The translations under genes were made by a program, and so were the position numbers. Below are positions 1 to 10,192 of a stretch of 64,000 nt of DNA, in pieces (within the stretch, counting starts at the first letter, position 1; each line of letters opens with the position of its first letter). Source of the DNA: Antedon bifida (lineage: Eukaryota; Echinodermata; Crinoidea; Comatulida; Antedonidae); the NCBI GenBank assembly GCA_963402885.1, contig OY727097.1, positions 29,195,401 through 29,259,400 on the forward strand, read 5' to 3'. The notes beneath the pieces were generated by a model that was given only the letters and a program-made list of their open reading frames with translations, made no database searches and was not told the origin of the DNA.

Positions 1-1756
1 GGCAGAACCAGCTAATTTGTTTCCAGCGTTGTGGGTTTTCTACTTCGGATTTCGAAGAGCGCGTAAAAACTTGCGTTGCCTTGTCGGCAAAGAGTTGGAG
101 ACGCACAAAGAAACGCTAGACGCGAACAGTGTACGGGATCTCATGGATGGATATTTGGCTAAGGCAGGTGGGATAGAGTTCCCCGCAGAAGAGTGTTTAG
201 CTAACATAATGAACTTGATGGGAGCAACGATTACGCTAAAGAACACGTTTCAATGGCTTCTTCTACTTATCACCAAGCATCCAGAAGTTCAAACGAAGGT
301 AATAATACGCTTCTATTTATCTGGCTTCTCCAGAGGCTCTACCGGTGGCGTAACGCAGAGGCCCCTAGAAACAACCCCAAAGTGGCCCTCCAATGCCTGT
401 TTTTCCTCTAAACACTGCTCAGGGGCCCCAATAAGATCCGGGAGCCCTGGGTTTAGCATGTGAGCGCCCATAGCCGTTACGCCACTGCTCCTACCGGAAT
501 TCATATATCATAATGGTTCCTTCTTTTTCCCTGCCTAGACAAGTATAATTATTAATCGTAGCGGGTTGTAAATATTTTATTTTCTAGATTCAAAGTGAAG
601 TCACGTCTGTGTTTGGTGACGACACACCAACGATGGCGAACGTCGACAAACTTCCGTACACTAACGCCACCATCTACGAAACGCTACGTTTTGCGTGCCC
701 GGCGACGCAGTTCGTGCCGCACGCTACGCAATCTGATGCCAAGTTCGAAGGTTACGACATCAAGAAAGATACCGTTGTATTTGTAAACATTTGGGGACCG
801 CATCGTGATGCGAAATACTGGGATGAACCGGAGAAGTTCAACCCCGATCGGTTCTTGGACAGTGAAGGGCAACTTGATCTCAACAAGGAGTCTTACATAC
901 CCTTTGGACTAGGTTAGTATCATTTATAACTTATTACCAGCTGGACGCGTACGCGTACAACAAGAATTAGTAATGTGACCAATCACGACGCGATAAATCG
1001 AACGAGCTGTCGTTGTGATTGGTCAGTTCACTTGTTGCGCCCAAGTAGTGGGAACACAGCTTTAAGCTACTTATTCACACCTTTCCGTTTTGTTAAATAA
1101 TGAAAGATCAATACACTCGGAACTGATTCTTTTCTATACGCCAATGATTATGAACTTCTGGCAATGATTATTAATAAACATACCATATCTCGTAACCATT
1201 TCCGACACGGCTTCCTATAGTGTTTTGATTGTAAAACCATTAAGGAAATGGTAAAACAATGTGATAGATCGTAAAGCTATCCGAATACCCTTTTTTATAT
1301 TATGCATTATCTACGCAACGTAAGAAAATGGCCTTCCAATAATTGTGTTTGCCCCCGCCTGCGTGAAATCAAACCTGCGATGTTTGCAGTACTGTTGCGT
1401 CGTCGGTTCCCACTTGTGATTACGCAATACAGCACTTTGCGTCGATACGTCGATGCGTTGCGTTCTAGTGGGAACCACGCTTAGGGAAATAATTTGATTG
1501 GCCTACAACGGAACGAGGCTGTGAAAAAACAGTTAATGTTGATAATTATTTTGATTTTGATTTAATTACAGGAAAAAGACGATGTCCAGGGGAGACGTAC
1601 GCTAAGAACGCGATGTTCATCTTTCTTGCCAATATCTACCAACGTTATGGCTTCCAAGCAGTCGCTGGCGAAACGCTTCCAGACGTGGCCGACGGGACTA
1701 TGAATATCGGACTTCATAACCCACCACCCTACAACCTGAAAATAGTGGCGCGATAA
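1..1756 (+). CDS. Cytochrome P450, C-terminal half (three last exons, 5' partial)
   Basis: Three exons are visible: <1-298, 588-912 and 1572-1756 (stop TAA 1754-1756). They are joined by GT/AG introns in phases 0 and 1 and give about 268 C-terminal residues of a protein usually near 500. The K-helix ExxR motif (YETLR) lies in exon 2, as does a PERF-like segment (FNPDRF). The haem-binding loop PFGLGKRRCPGE is split across the last intron, and its Cys is the axial haem ligand. P450s are haem monooxygenases, mostly ER-anchored; the overall pattern resembles the CYP2 clan, but the substrate cannot be told. The I-helix is odd: where most microsomal P450s have A-G-x-[D/E]-T, this one reads GATITLKNT, so the acid-alcohol pair is missing. 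An AATAAA at about 1978 is a plausible polyadenylation signal. The gene runs toward the minus-strand SVEP1-like gene. Confidence 0.9.
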
Positions 1757-2930
1757 AAGTATACAAATATTACGGGACACATTTGCGTACAAATATTCAG
1801 TACCGCAATATGCTTTGACCGTCCTCAAGAGTGCTAATATACGTACGGTAGTGTACCGCAAACTTTACATTAACATTTGATTTCGCCATGCAAACCTTCA
1901 AACAATATATAATTCTCTTCGAGTTTATATGTTATAAGAACTTAAAATTGATTAGTTTAGTTTGATGTAATAATAATAATAAATGTTATATTGAGCTAAT
2001 TGCCATTCCTTGCCGATTGTTTTAGGCATTACTCTTTATAGGCCTGGGTATGCCTGTCAGTCTGTCTGGACGTGGACACTAAACACCGGAAAGTCCGATC
2101 GTTAGTTTTGTGAACCGTTATAGGCTACTATAACTTATATGCCTATAGCCAGAAAAATGAGGTTATCTCCGTGAAAAAAATATTTAACACTGTGCTGTAA
2201 TTATGTTCCAATTAAGGTCAGTATAAAGACTAGTTATGTAGGTACGACTGACACAATCTTGTTTTAAATATTTAAATCAATTATTTATTTCAAGTGTTCT
2301 TTACTTCGTTTTTACTTCACAATACTAAAAATATTGCAGACAGTAACAATGACATGTTTTGTCACTTGTGTGGCCTTGAGATTGAGATAATATCTAAGGT
2401 TTATTTAAACGCTTCATCGTGTCGTGTTGTTCAGATGAGGTTATAGTTGAATTCCTGCGCTGTGCCGCGGCGACAATCAAGTTAGGTACCTGTGGTATAA
2501 TCATGGTGTAAAAAATACTCCATGGCATAATTATCCACGGGGCTAAAATACCAAACTTGACAAAACAATTATCGTATGACGAGCATCAACTCACAATTTT
2601 TTCGCCGGTATTTAGCAATCGAAATATTTCGATAAATGTTTCAGTATGTTTATATTTTATTTTATATCTTGTTTGTACAAAATAGTTGGAGAGGAAAATA
2701 AAAACATTGTTTCATGTGTATAACTTATGTAACCGTTCGCGGTCTTTGAACGACATATTTTTCTTACGCAGGCATATAATATATACGGTATAATAAACGG
2801 TTCTGCATGGTTTTACTTTTAGGCATCCTTTATTCGATCTAGACAAATAAAAGTGACGTCACTCAATCGGATCACAAAAAAAACATTTTAATAACCAAAT
2901 ACAAAGTTATCATTTCAAACAAACATATCG
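1757..2930. other. Intergenic, between convergent genes
   Basis: AT-rich sequence between the P450 stop and the minisatellite. It holds the P450 AATAAA near 1978 and a TTTATT at 2829-2834, which is AATAAA on the minus strand and a candidate poly(A) signal for the SRCR end of G1. No coding exon was recognised. Confidence 0.5.
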
Positions 2931-3156
2931 AAAAATACATCAGGATAACGATAAATACATCAGGATATCGAAAAATACATCAGGATAACGATAAATACAT
3001 CAGGATAACGATAAATACATCAGGATATCGAAAAATACATCAGGATAACGATAAATACATCAGGATATCGAAAAATACATCAGGATATCGAAAAATACAT
3101 CAGGATAACGATAAATACATCAGGATATCGAAAAATACATCAGGATAACGATAAAT
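2931..3156. repeat. 20-bp minisatellite, about 11.3 units
   Basis: Head-to-tail 20-bp units in two variants, caggataacgataaatacat and caggatatcgaaaaatacat. They differ at two linked positions that always change together. From 2941 the order is X Y X X Y X Y Y X Y X(partial). The array would lie in the 3' UTR of the SRCR-ending G1 transcript if the poly(A) signal at 2829-2834 is used. Confidence 0.95.
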
Positions 3157-3288
3157 AATAACACTACAAACATCCAATTAGTAGACACAGTTAAAGTGGT
3201 AACAAATATGAGTATTTTAGTTACGAAAAAAAGTATTTGGTATTGCTTATCAAATTGTAGGCAATATCACTGAATAATGTTTAAACTA

Positions 3289-5363
3289 TCATCTAATCTG
3301 TGAACATCTGACGTACGCTTGTTCGTTACTTGGGCAGTACTGTTCGACCCAACCACTGTGAACACAAAATGCAATCGAGCTTTCATCTCCGTCACACATC
3401 AAGTTATTAACCATTCCTTCGACGCATGACTCTCTATTACCCTTCCTATTTATATGTGTTTCACTGAAACTTTCTGGGTAACTGGACTCCGGGTAGCTGC
3501 GCTCGGCGTAGCTAGACCATTCTGAAGGAGGCTCCTCTGAGAAACCGACATCAGATCCCCATGCAGAACCTTTCGTGTGTTTGTCTTTCTTAGGCTTCTT
3601 CTTGCATTTTTTATCTTTCCTTCCTTTGCAATTGCTAGGAGGATATGTTTCTTCGGGAACACTAGGTATATCAATTGGGCCAGGTATATCTGAAAGACCT
3701 AACCCTTCAAGGCCTGATGATCCTTTTGGCCCACCTCTGGGAGGGTTCGGTCTTTCTCTTTCAGGCTCAGGCATGATGTCTTCTTCTCCTCTAGGCCTAT
3801 CCTTTTGCTTTTTCGGACTTCTTCCATACCGTTTGTTGTAAGGAGCTCGACGTCGTCGTCCTCGACATTTTTTAGATGACGTCGTTGCTTCTAATACGCC
3901 TTCAAATCCTAACTGTTTACAAACGACCATGGCATCGTTTATATCCCAGTTATCTGCGCAGACTCCTGAGAATTCTCCATTTCCGTACACCTCTACCACT
4001 CCTTCATTTGGTGATTTACCTTTTCCTCTAATACGAACTATTAAATATAAGAAAAATGAAAATTATCAACATTTAAGTACAATTTGGTAATGTTCATATT
4101 CGTCAGGAATCACTGTTTAATAATAGCAATATGATATTGATTGATATTGATTGATATTGATTGATATTGCAATTATAATAATAGCAATATACTTAATGTT
4201 GACGTAACTGTACCTGGAATTGTGCACGTTATGCTGACGTCATCATCATGTGTGCAGCTATGACGTTTTGAAGAACCTCGTCTACAATTCATCAAGTGGC
4301 CTTCTCTGCCGTTACAATTCGCAGTCACTATGTGAATCGGACCGCTACCCGACGGGTAGTAGTTTGGTTCTGGCTGACTGGCTGCTGCGGAGCCAAATCC
4401 GAGCTGATTACACGCGACGTTAGCGTCAACTATGTCCCAGTTGTTGTCGCATACTGTTCCCCATTCATCGTCGTGGAATACCTCCAAACGTCCTTCCAGA
4501 CGATTGTCTCCATCCATCAGCCTCACATCGCCTTCATATGCTCCTGTAATGATACAAGTAATCCATGAAAGCTGACAATAACACAACAAATATTTGTGTC
4601 AATATTATGTTTAATTACACCCTCTTAAAAATGTCAATAAAGATGGTACTGCAGGCTCTTTACCTTGGCATTTCACGCCGGCTACATTCCTTCTTTTGCT
4701 GCAGGAAGACGACAGATAATGCTTACAGTTCTCCAGGCTGGACTCAACGCCCGAGCACAACACCCGTTCTTCTACGGTATGACGTGCCTGTGTCTCGTAT
4801 GAATTGCGTCGAGTTACAAGAATTGCACGCGGAAAGCCAAGCTGCTTGCAGACGACATTTCCCGCGTTGATATGCCATTCGTCGTCACATACGGATCTCC
4901 AGTAACTATCCCTGAAGATTTCAACGCTGCCTTCTTTGGCTCTGAATCCGGTAAGTCTTACAGGAGGTACGTCAACGTCGAGTACATCTGTGGGAAGAAA
5001 ATGAGCCCGAGTATGAACAGTGAACAAAGACAACTTTTAAAACTTTAAATAGACCCTAATACAAAGTTTAAACTAGGTTAACAAATCATTAAAATGTCTA
5101 CTTACAGTTTACGACGACTGTGAAGGTACAGGATGACGTCAGATTACTGCCATCTTGAGCAGTACACGTCACAATGGTTTCCCACTCACTACCAGCTCGG
5201 AATGGTGAACCAGAGCCTGGATCGCACCAGACGTCGGGGGTAAACAGTGAATTGTCCCTAGCAACTGGTTCTTCCCATGTTATGATCTGCGGCTTACTCT
5301 TTCTCTTCCATGTAACTGTGATGTTTACCGGGTGTGGACATTGGATCGATGGGGGTTGGGTAT
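3289..5363 (-). CDS. Alternative 3' end C of SVEP1-like G1: HYR plus three SRCR domains
   Basis: Four exons on the minus strand: HYR 5106-5363, SRCR1 4664-4987, SRCR2 4214-4543 and SRCR3 3289-4037 with the stop at 3289-3291. All begin with the two bases that complete a phase-1 codon, like the other G1 modules. SRCR1 shows WRSVCDDEW, CKQLGF and a Cys-rich end; SRCR2 shows WGTVCDNNWD and CNQLGFG. SRCR3 has CADNWDINDAMVVCKQLGF and ends CDGDESSIAFC...VRC, but about 145 basic, Pro-, Gly- and Ser-rich residues interrupt it. No signal-peptide exon was found between 5363 and 8000, so this block probably splices from upstream G1 exons. Joined to the last upstream HYR exon it stays in frame (about 2807 residues in total). 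It could instead be a separate gene with an unseen start. SRCR domains are extracellular ligand-binding modules. Confidence 0.75.
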
Positions 5364-6040
5364 CTGTGGAGAAAGACATTAGGACGACATAATATTATGG
5401 ACTCTTACAACCTCTTTGAATACAGGTATTTTTGAATTTATTAACTTATGATAATGTATTTGTTAATTATTAATATTATGAAATTAATATATTTTTAGTA
5501 ATAAAAGAAAAAAAAAGTATTATAATTTAATAAATTATATGATATATTCTTAATTACATCGTCCTTTCATCTCCCCACCCCGTCAACCATAACCTCTAGA
5601 CCACCACCCCAGCCTCGTCGTCATATATTTAGCACTTCACCAAAGGAAGGGATAATTACTATTCAGGTCAGGCAAAAAGGTGAAACATGCTACCTGTATT
5701 TATGTTAAATTACTTTATTTGTACGGTTTACGAAGTTCAGCTTCCGTGACCAAATTGTGTCAACTAATATAAAAGCAATCTATTCAGTAAATGTATACAG
5801 TGTTAATAACGAGACTTATACGATTTCTTTTTATTGTGAGTTGTTATAAACTTCAGGGTTACAATAACAAAGAATACCGAACACCATTGACAATTGTAAC
5901 GCAATCAAAGGAGCGCTACATATTCAGGAAAGTTTACAAACTACAATATAAAACTAAGTTCCTCTTCTAGGCACAAATGTTCTTTGACAGGTTGGTGGTT
6001 GTAGGTTCCATACCAGTCACACAAACACTTCTCGTGCATT

Positions 6041-6205
6041 AAGACCAATTTACACAGAAGAGCGGTAAAGCGTGGTTCCTACTAGAACGCAACGCAGCGA
6101 CGTATTGACGCAAAGTGATTTTGGAAACAAATGATCATAAGGAATAACATAGATTCTATATTTTTATTTCCGTTACCGGTTACTGTGTAAATTGGTCTTT
6201 AGGGG
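6041..6205. mobile_element. MITE-like element, family C
   Basis: The left end reads AAGACCAATTTACACAGAAG and the right end is close to its reverse complement (CTGTGTAAATTGGTCTTT). A related element lies at about 8990-9150. There is no coding capacity, and the length suits a non-autonomous DNA transposon. Family C seems to carry part of a family B element inside it (ACTAGAACGCAACGCA). Confidence 0.55.
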
Positions 6206-6499
6206 AGTAAATATGGGCCTCAGGGAGGATGATGATTCATAAATTCACTACAATTAGTGGTCAATATCAAGGCCGTGATTACCGATTCAGAAGGCTAAGT
6301 TCAATGTATTGATTGTTAAGAGATTAGTACATAGATCACGTACGGTACTTTGTGTTCTTCATGCATGGACTCAATATTTACGGTAAGTGGCGAAAGTGAC
6401 AACGGCTTAAAATACTTGTATATTGCCTCCTAATTTCAGTAAAGAATACCTATACGGATGGTTAGTGAATTATTACGTAAAAATTGCAACGCAAGGACA

Positions 6500-6760
6500 G
6501 GATATGCACCATGCAAGTAGTTTGACCAATCACGACGCGATTGATCATCCGAACTGCCGCTTGTGATTGGTTAACTCACTTAAACTTGGCACCCACTAGC
6601 AACGCAATGACGTAACGCAACGTACGTGATTTGACCAATCACAAGCGATGGATCATTCGAACAGTGGCTTGTCATTGGTCTTGCGTTGCGTCTCTAGTGG
6701 AACCAAGCTTTACGTTGCGTCTACGTCGTCGCGTTGCGTCCCAGTGTGAATAGGTGTAAC
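6500..6760. mobile_element. MITE family B, two adjacent copies
   Basis: Inverted arms carry ACCAATCACAAGCGA and GTCATTGGTC, with outer ends of the form GGTTCCCACTAGxACGCAACGCA. Related copies, often degraded, lie near 940-1070, 1338-1485, 28455-28566, 31645-31775, 51455-51575, 56050-56140 and 58270-58395. The outer ends recur in inverted orientation, as in a terminal-inverted-repeat element. Confidence 0.6.
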
Positions 6761-7362
6761 ATTACAAACTTAGCAATTATTACTACACATGCTCTTGTAC
6801 CTTATATAACTGGTAGTACAGTATACAAATACGATGTTTTGTGATTTACTATATCATCTACGGTACTGTACAATTTAAATATGTGGTAATTATGGGACTC
6901 TATAACCCATACATAACAAAGACGTAGCACTGGCCTACAAATACAAAGCTATGAACCTTTGCACTCTATTTCGACAAAAGTATACATAATATTAATTATT
7001 ATTAGAGATTTGCTGTGTAAACGACTAACACGTCAGGTATAATATACTGTATTTATTAACTAGGTGAAGAGGAACAGAATTTCAATATTACAACGTTTCC
7101 TTGTCGGAAGCTATATTATTATAAATAGTGGACTAATGGTTTTCGTAGAGTTATGATAACTCGTAAAATATCAATGCAGTACTCAATTTACGGAAACTTA
7201 AAACTATAGTGACATGGTGTCATTATCATAAAAAACACCCTACTTTTTGTATCTTCCGGGTTTAGTGACGACACATAAGTAACAATGAGAGAAATCACAA
7301 TAGGTTATAGTATCATTGGTTGAGTTAGGTCATGTAAGGGTCTATGGTACAGGCATGTGATG

Positions 7363-7764
7363 CTGTATCACGGAACTTGCCTATGATAATCGGCTACTGG
7401 AAGAAATCATCAGACGGTTTATAGGGGCTGGGTTCTAATACACGACGTGGTTAGGCTTAACTTACCCACCTGTATGCTAATTAATGTCACATTGTTCTGT
7501 ATCACGGAACTTGCCTATGATAATCGGCTACTGGAAGAAATCATCAGACGGTTTATAGGGGCTGGGTTCGAATACACGACGTGGTTAGGCTTAACTTACC
7601 CACCTGTATGCTAATTAATGTCACATTGTTCTGTATCACGGAACTTGCCTATGATAATCGGCTACTGGAAGAAATCATCAGACGGTTTATAGGGGCTGGG
7701 TGCTAATACACGACGTGGTTAGGCTTAACTTACCCACCTGTATGCTAATTAATGTCACATTGTT
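7363..7764. repeat. Three tandem copies of a 134-bp unit
   Basis: Units begin at 7363, 7497 and 7631 with CTGTATCACGGAACTTGCC and are almost identical; the visible changes are at one position (ttcTaat / ttcGaat / tGctaat). The identity points to recent amplification. No ORF spans the array. Confidence 0.95.
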
Positions 7765-7999
7765 TTTTCAGAGTTCTTTAGTTTTTAACTGTGACATGCA
7801 AATAATTTCATAGCGCGCGATAGTAACATTTAACTACTGTCACTTAATAGAGATTTTATTGATTAAATGCTGGTACGATATCACAGTACATCTCATTTAT
7901 TTTAATACTCCGATGTCTCGAGAAATATTAGTCGTTCTTTCCAAATACGTTGCTTCAGTCTACCATCGCCTTCGTCATCCATGTTTCTTCATTATTCAA

Positions 8000-8235
8000 T
8001 TACGCGTCTCTCAAGCTTCTCAAGTTCAATCTGGAAACTGTCCGGGCGTTGTCACATTTAGCATTTCCTTGAGAATCACACCTCAATATTTCCTTATTCC
8101 AGTACAAGTTCTCTGGGCATGTTTTTACACGATATCCGCAGTAGCTACAATGTATATATTTCGAACAATCCAAAGGGTGGTTGAGCGCAGCTCCATATCG
8201 ATGGCTTTTGCATAAATTGAGCAAGTCAACATCAG
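8000..8235 (-). CDS. Alternative 3' end B of SVEP1-like G1: single CBM14 chitin-binding domain
   Basis: The exon has acceptor CCGTAG at its upstream side, starts with two bases completing a phase-1 codon (encoding ADVDLLNLC) and ends in a stop at 8000-8002. It encodes one peritrophin-A/CBM14 domain with the PLDC, YxxC and CD signature (HPLDCSKYIHC, KTCPENLYW, RCDSQGNAKC), plus one extra Cys (SYCGY). The start closely matches terminal exon A (ADVDLRKLC), so the two exons are duplicates. TTTATT at 7855-7860 and 7896-7901 reads AATAAA on the minus strand, shortly past the stop. Spliced after the last HYR exon it stays in frame (about 2332 residues). CBM14 domains bind chitin or related polymers outside the cell. 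Confidence 0.72.
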
Positions 8236-9581
8236 CTACGGAAGCAAGATATTAATTGTTAGTGTAGGGTGCATATAACATGAGTCGTGCAGTGTGACGT
8301 GTACATGGAGGGGAGGTGGACAGGTACAGAGTCAATCTCCAGTTTTTAAACAAAAAATGAGAAGTGAGAAAAAATGAGAACACAACGATTCAGAAGTTAC
8401 AGTAACGAATAATACGTACGCCGAGGAAATCGTACTCGGAATCTGCCCCGATGTTTCAACTAAAATCGGCACTTGAAAAGGCACACTTGAAAAGCCTAAT
8501 TAAAAACCTGCGGTGATTTTTATTTTTAAATTAAATAGTACTATAATTATGTCAACCGTTATGTTGACCATTACAATAAAACAGTAAAGAAAACAAAAAT
8601 ACTTGGAAATTCCACCAAATATTGGCTCAGATGTGCAAAATAAGAATGTAAACGTTCATAAACATTAAAATAATATTATAATCGTATACACATAAATAAT
8701 GCATATTCAAAAAGATAGAATCTCGACCGAACCAGAATTAAGTACACATTATTCAACGACATACATAAACCATGGAGAAATAAGTATATTCCACATTTAA
8801 ATTAAAAAAGATAGCATCTTAGTCTAAACCAAACAGAATCAAATACATATTATTCAACGACAGATAGTTAAATAAATCACCATTAATAATGATGAATATT
8901 ATTACGGATTAGACGATCTAAGATTATAATCGCACTATTAACAGTAAACTAACAATTTTAACGTTTGATACTATAATATCCAAGTCTAAAGGCCAATCTA
9001 CACAGACGAGCGGTAACGGTAATACAAATATAGAATCTATGTTATTCCTTATGACCATTTATACACAACGCTGGTTCCGCTCAGGATAGATACAGATTGT
9101 ACGTAGGACAAGCTACGCGGTTTTCCCTTTTACCGTTAGTCTGTGTATTAATAATTCAGATCTAATATTATTTTTCAACATAAACAAACAAGACAAAGAA
9201 GTGTTTCAGAAAAGCTCAATTTATTAACATATTTCAGAAAATAAAAAATTGCACGATTAACATGACAAAATACTAAATATATAATATTAAACAGCAAAAA
9301 CACAGCACTATTTTAATCAAAAATGTATCTTCATTTCATTGGCTTAATACTGAATATTACCTATGTATGCATTACTTACTATGTTTTATTATTATGAGAA
9401 GCGAGGTTAAAGGTTAAACGACAATTACTTAGAGGCAATTACTTTTTTTTACCAACTGACAGTTTGGCTCATCATTTATTAGGGTGATACCATTATAAAA
9501 GTAGTTGAGATTATGTTATCTAATGTTACTCAGTAACAACAAATGAAGATTAACTTATAACAATACTGTGTAAAATTTCAT
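8236..9581. other. Intron or intergenic, AT-rich
   Basis: No exon was recognised. A family C MITE-like element lies at about 8990-9150 (GGCCAATCTACACAGACGAG, with complementary sequence at the right end). TTTATT at 9475-9480 and 9385-9390 gives AATAAA on the minus strand, downstream of terminal exon A. Confidence 0.5.
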
Positions 9582-10192
9582 TTAAGGCCAATCACATAAT
9601 TTTAAGTCGTCCTTCCATACAGTTCCTGGTCCACATATGAAATGATACGCATTGCCGTACGAACACATATACCACATGTTAGGATCAGCAGGATCCGCAA
9701 ACATCCCATCTCCACGTCCTGTACACGAAAACTCTACTATAGTGTTCTCGGTCTCTTCAACAGGCATCTGTCGATTCTCACAATCAACCAAATGCTCATG
9801 GTCGCAGACGGTTTTCTGGGCATGCCATTTGGTACCTTTCGGGCATGTGCGTACCCGTCGGTGGCCTTGCACATGACACAAAACAAACTTGGCACAATCA
9901 AAGGGATGTGGAAAATATCCGTAACGCTTTCCTTCGCAAAATGTATCGATGACACGTTTTTCCTCTGCCTTTTTCTCTTCATCTTCATTTACTGGTACGC
10001 TTATGACGTCACATTTTGCTATGCTTGGCCAATCACAGCGCCGTATATTCTCGTTCCAATGAAGGCCACTGGAGCATCTTCGCTTGTGGTAGCCGTAATA
10101 TTTACATTGGATAAATTGCGAGCAATGCAACGGGTGGCCGAACATAAAACCATAACGTCGGTTTTTACACAGTTTCCGTAAGTCAACATCAG
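9582..10192 (-). CDS. Terminal exon A of G1: three CBM14 chitin-binding domains
   Basis: Single exon with acceptor CCCCAG; it starts ADVDLRKLC and stops at 9582-9584. Domains 1 and 2 are canonical six-Cys peritrophin-A/CBM14 units ([11 protein letters not shown]...[20 protein letters not shown]...CDHEHLVDC). Domain 3 ([11 protein letters not shown]...LCDWP) lacks the second Cys and ends before the sixth. These two are paired in this fold, so one disulfide is lost as a unit. A minus-strand AATAAA (9475-9480) lies about 100 bases past the stop. It is the nearest of the three candidate 3' ends to the HYR array. Confidence 0.88.

Larger units (their letters stand above)
5364..7362. other. Non-coding stretch rich in inverted-repeat elements
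   Basis: No exon was recognised. It holds a short element with inverted ends at about 6041-6205 (AAGACCAATTTACACAG at the left, its complement at the right) and two neighbouring elements at about 6500-6760 containing GACCAATCACAAGCGA-type inverted arms. If G1 uses its SRCR end, this is intron. Confidence 0.5.

Noticed and set aside
313..504. Minus-strand ORF in the first P450 intron
   Set aside because: It overlaps intron sequence and P450 exon read-through with no domain; chance ORF.
2931..3156. CRISPR-like array
   Set aside because: Units are contiguous 20-mers without unique spacers, in an animal genome.
3575..3841. Plus-strand ORF rich in Leu, Pro and Ser
   Set aside because: It is the antisense shadow of the SRCR3 insert.
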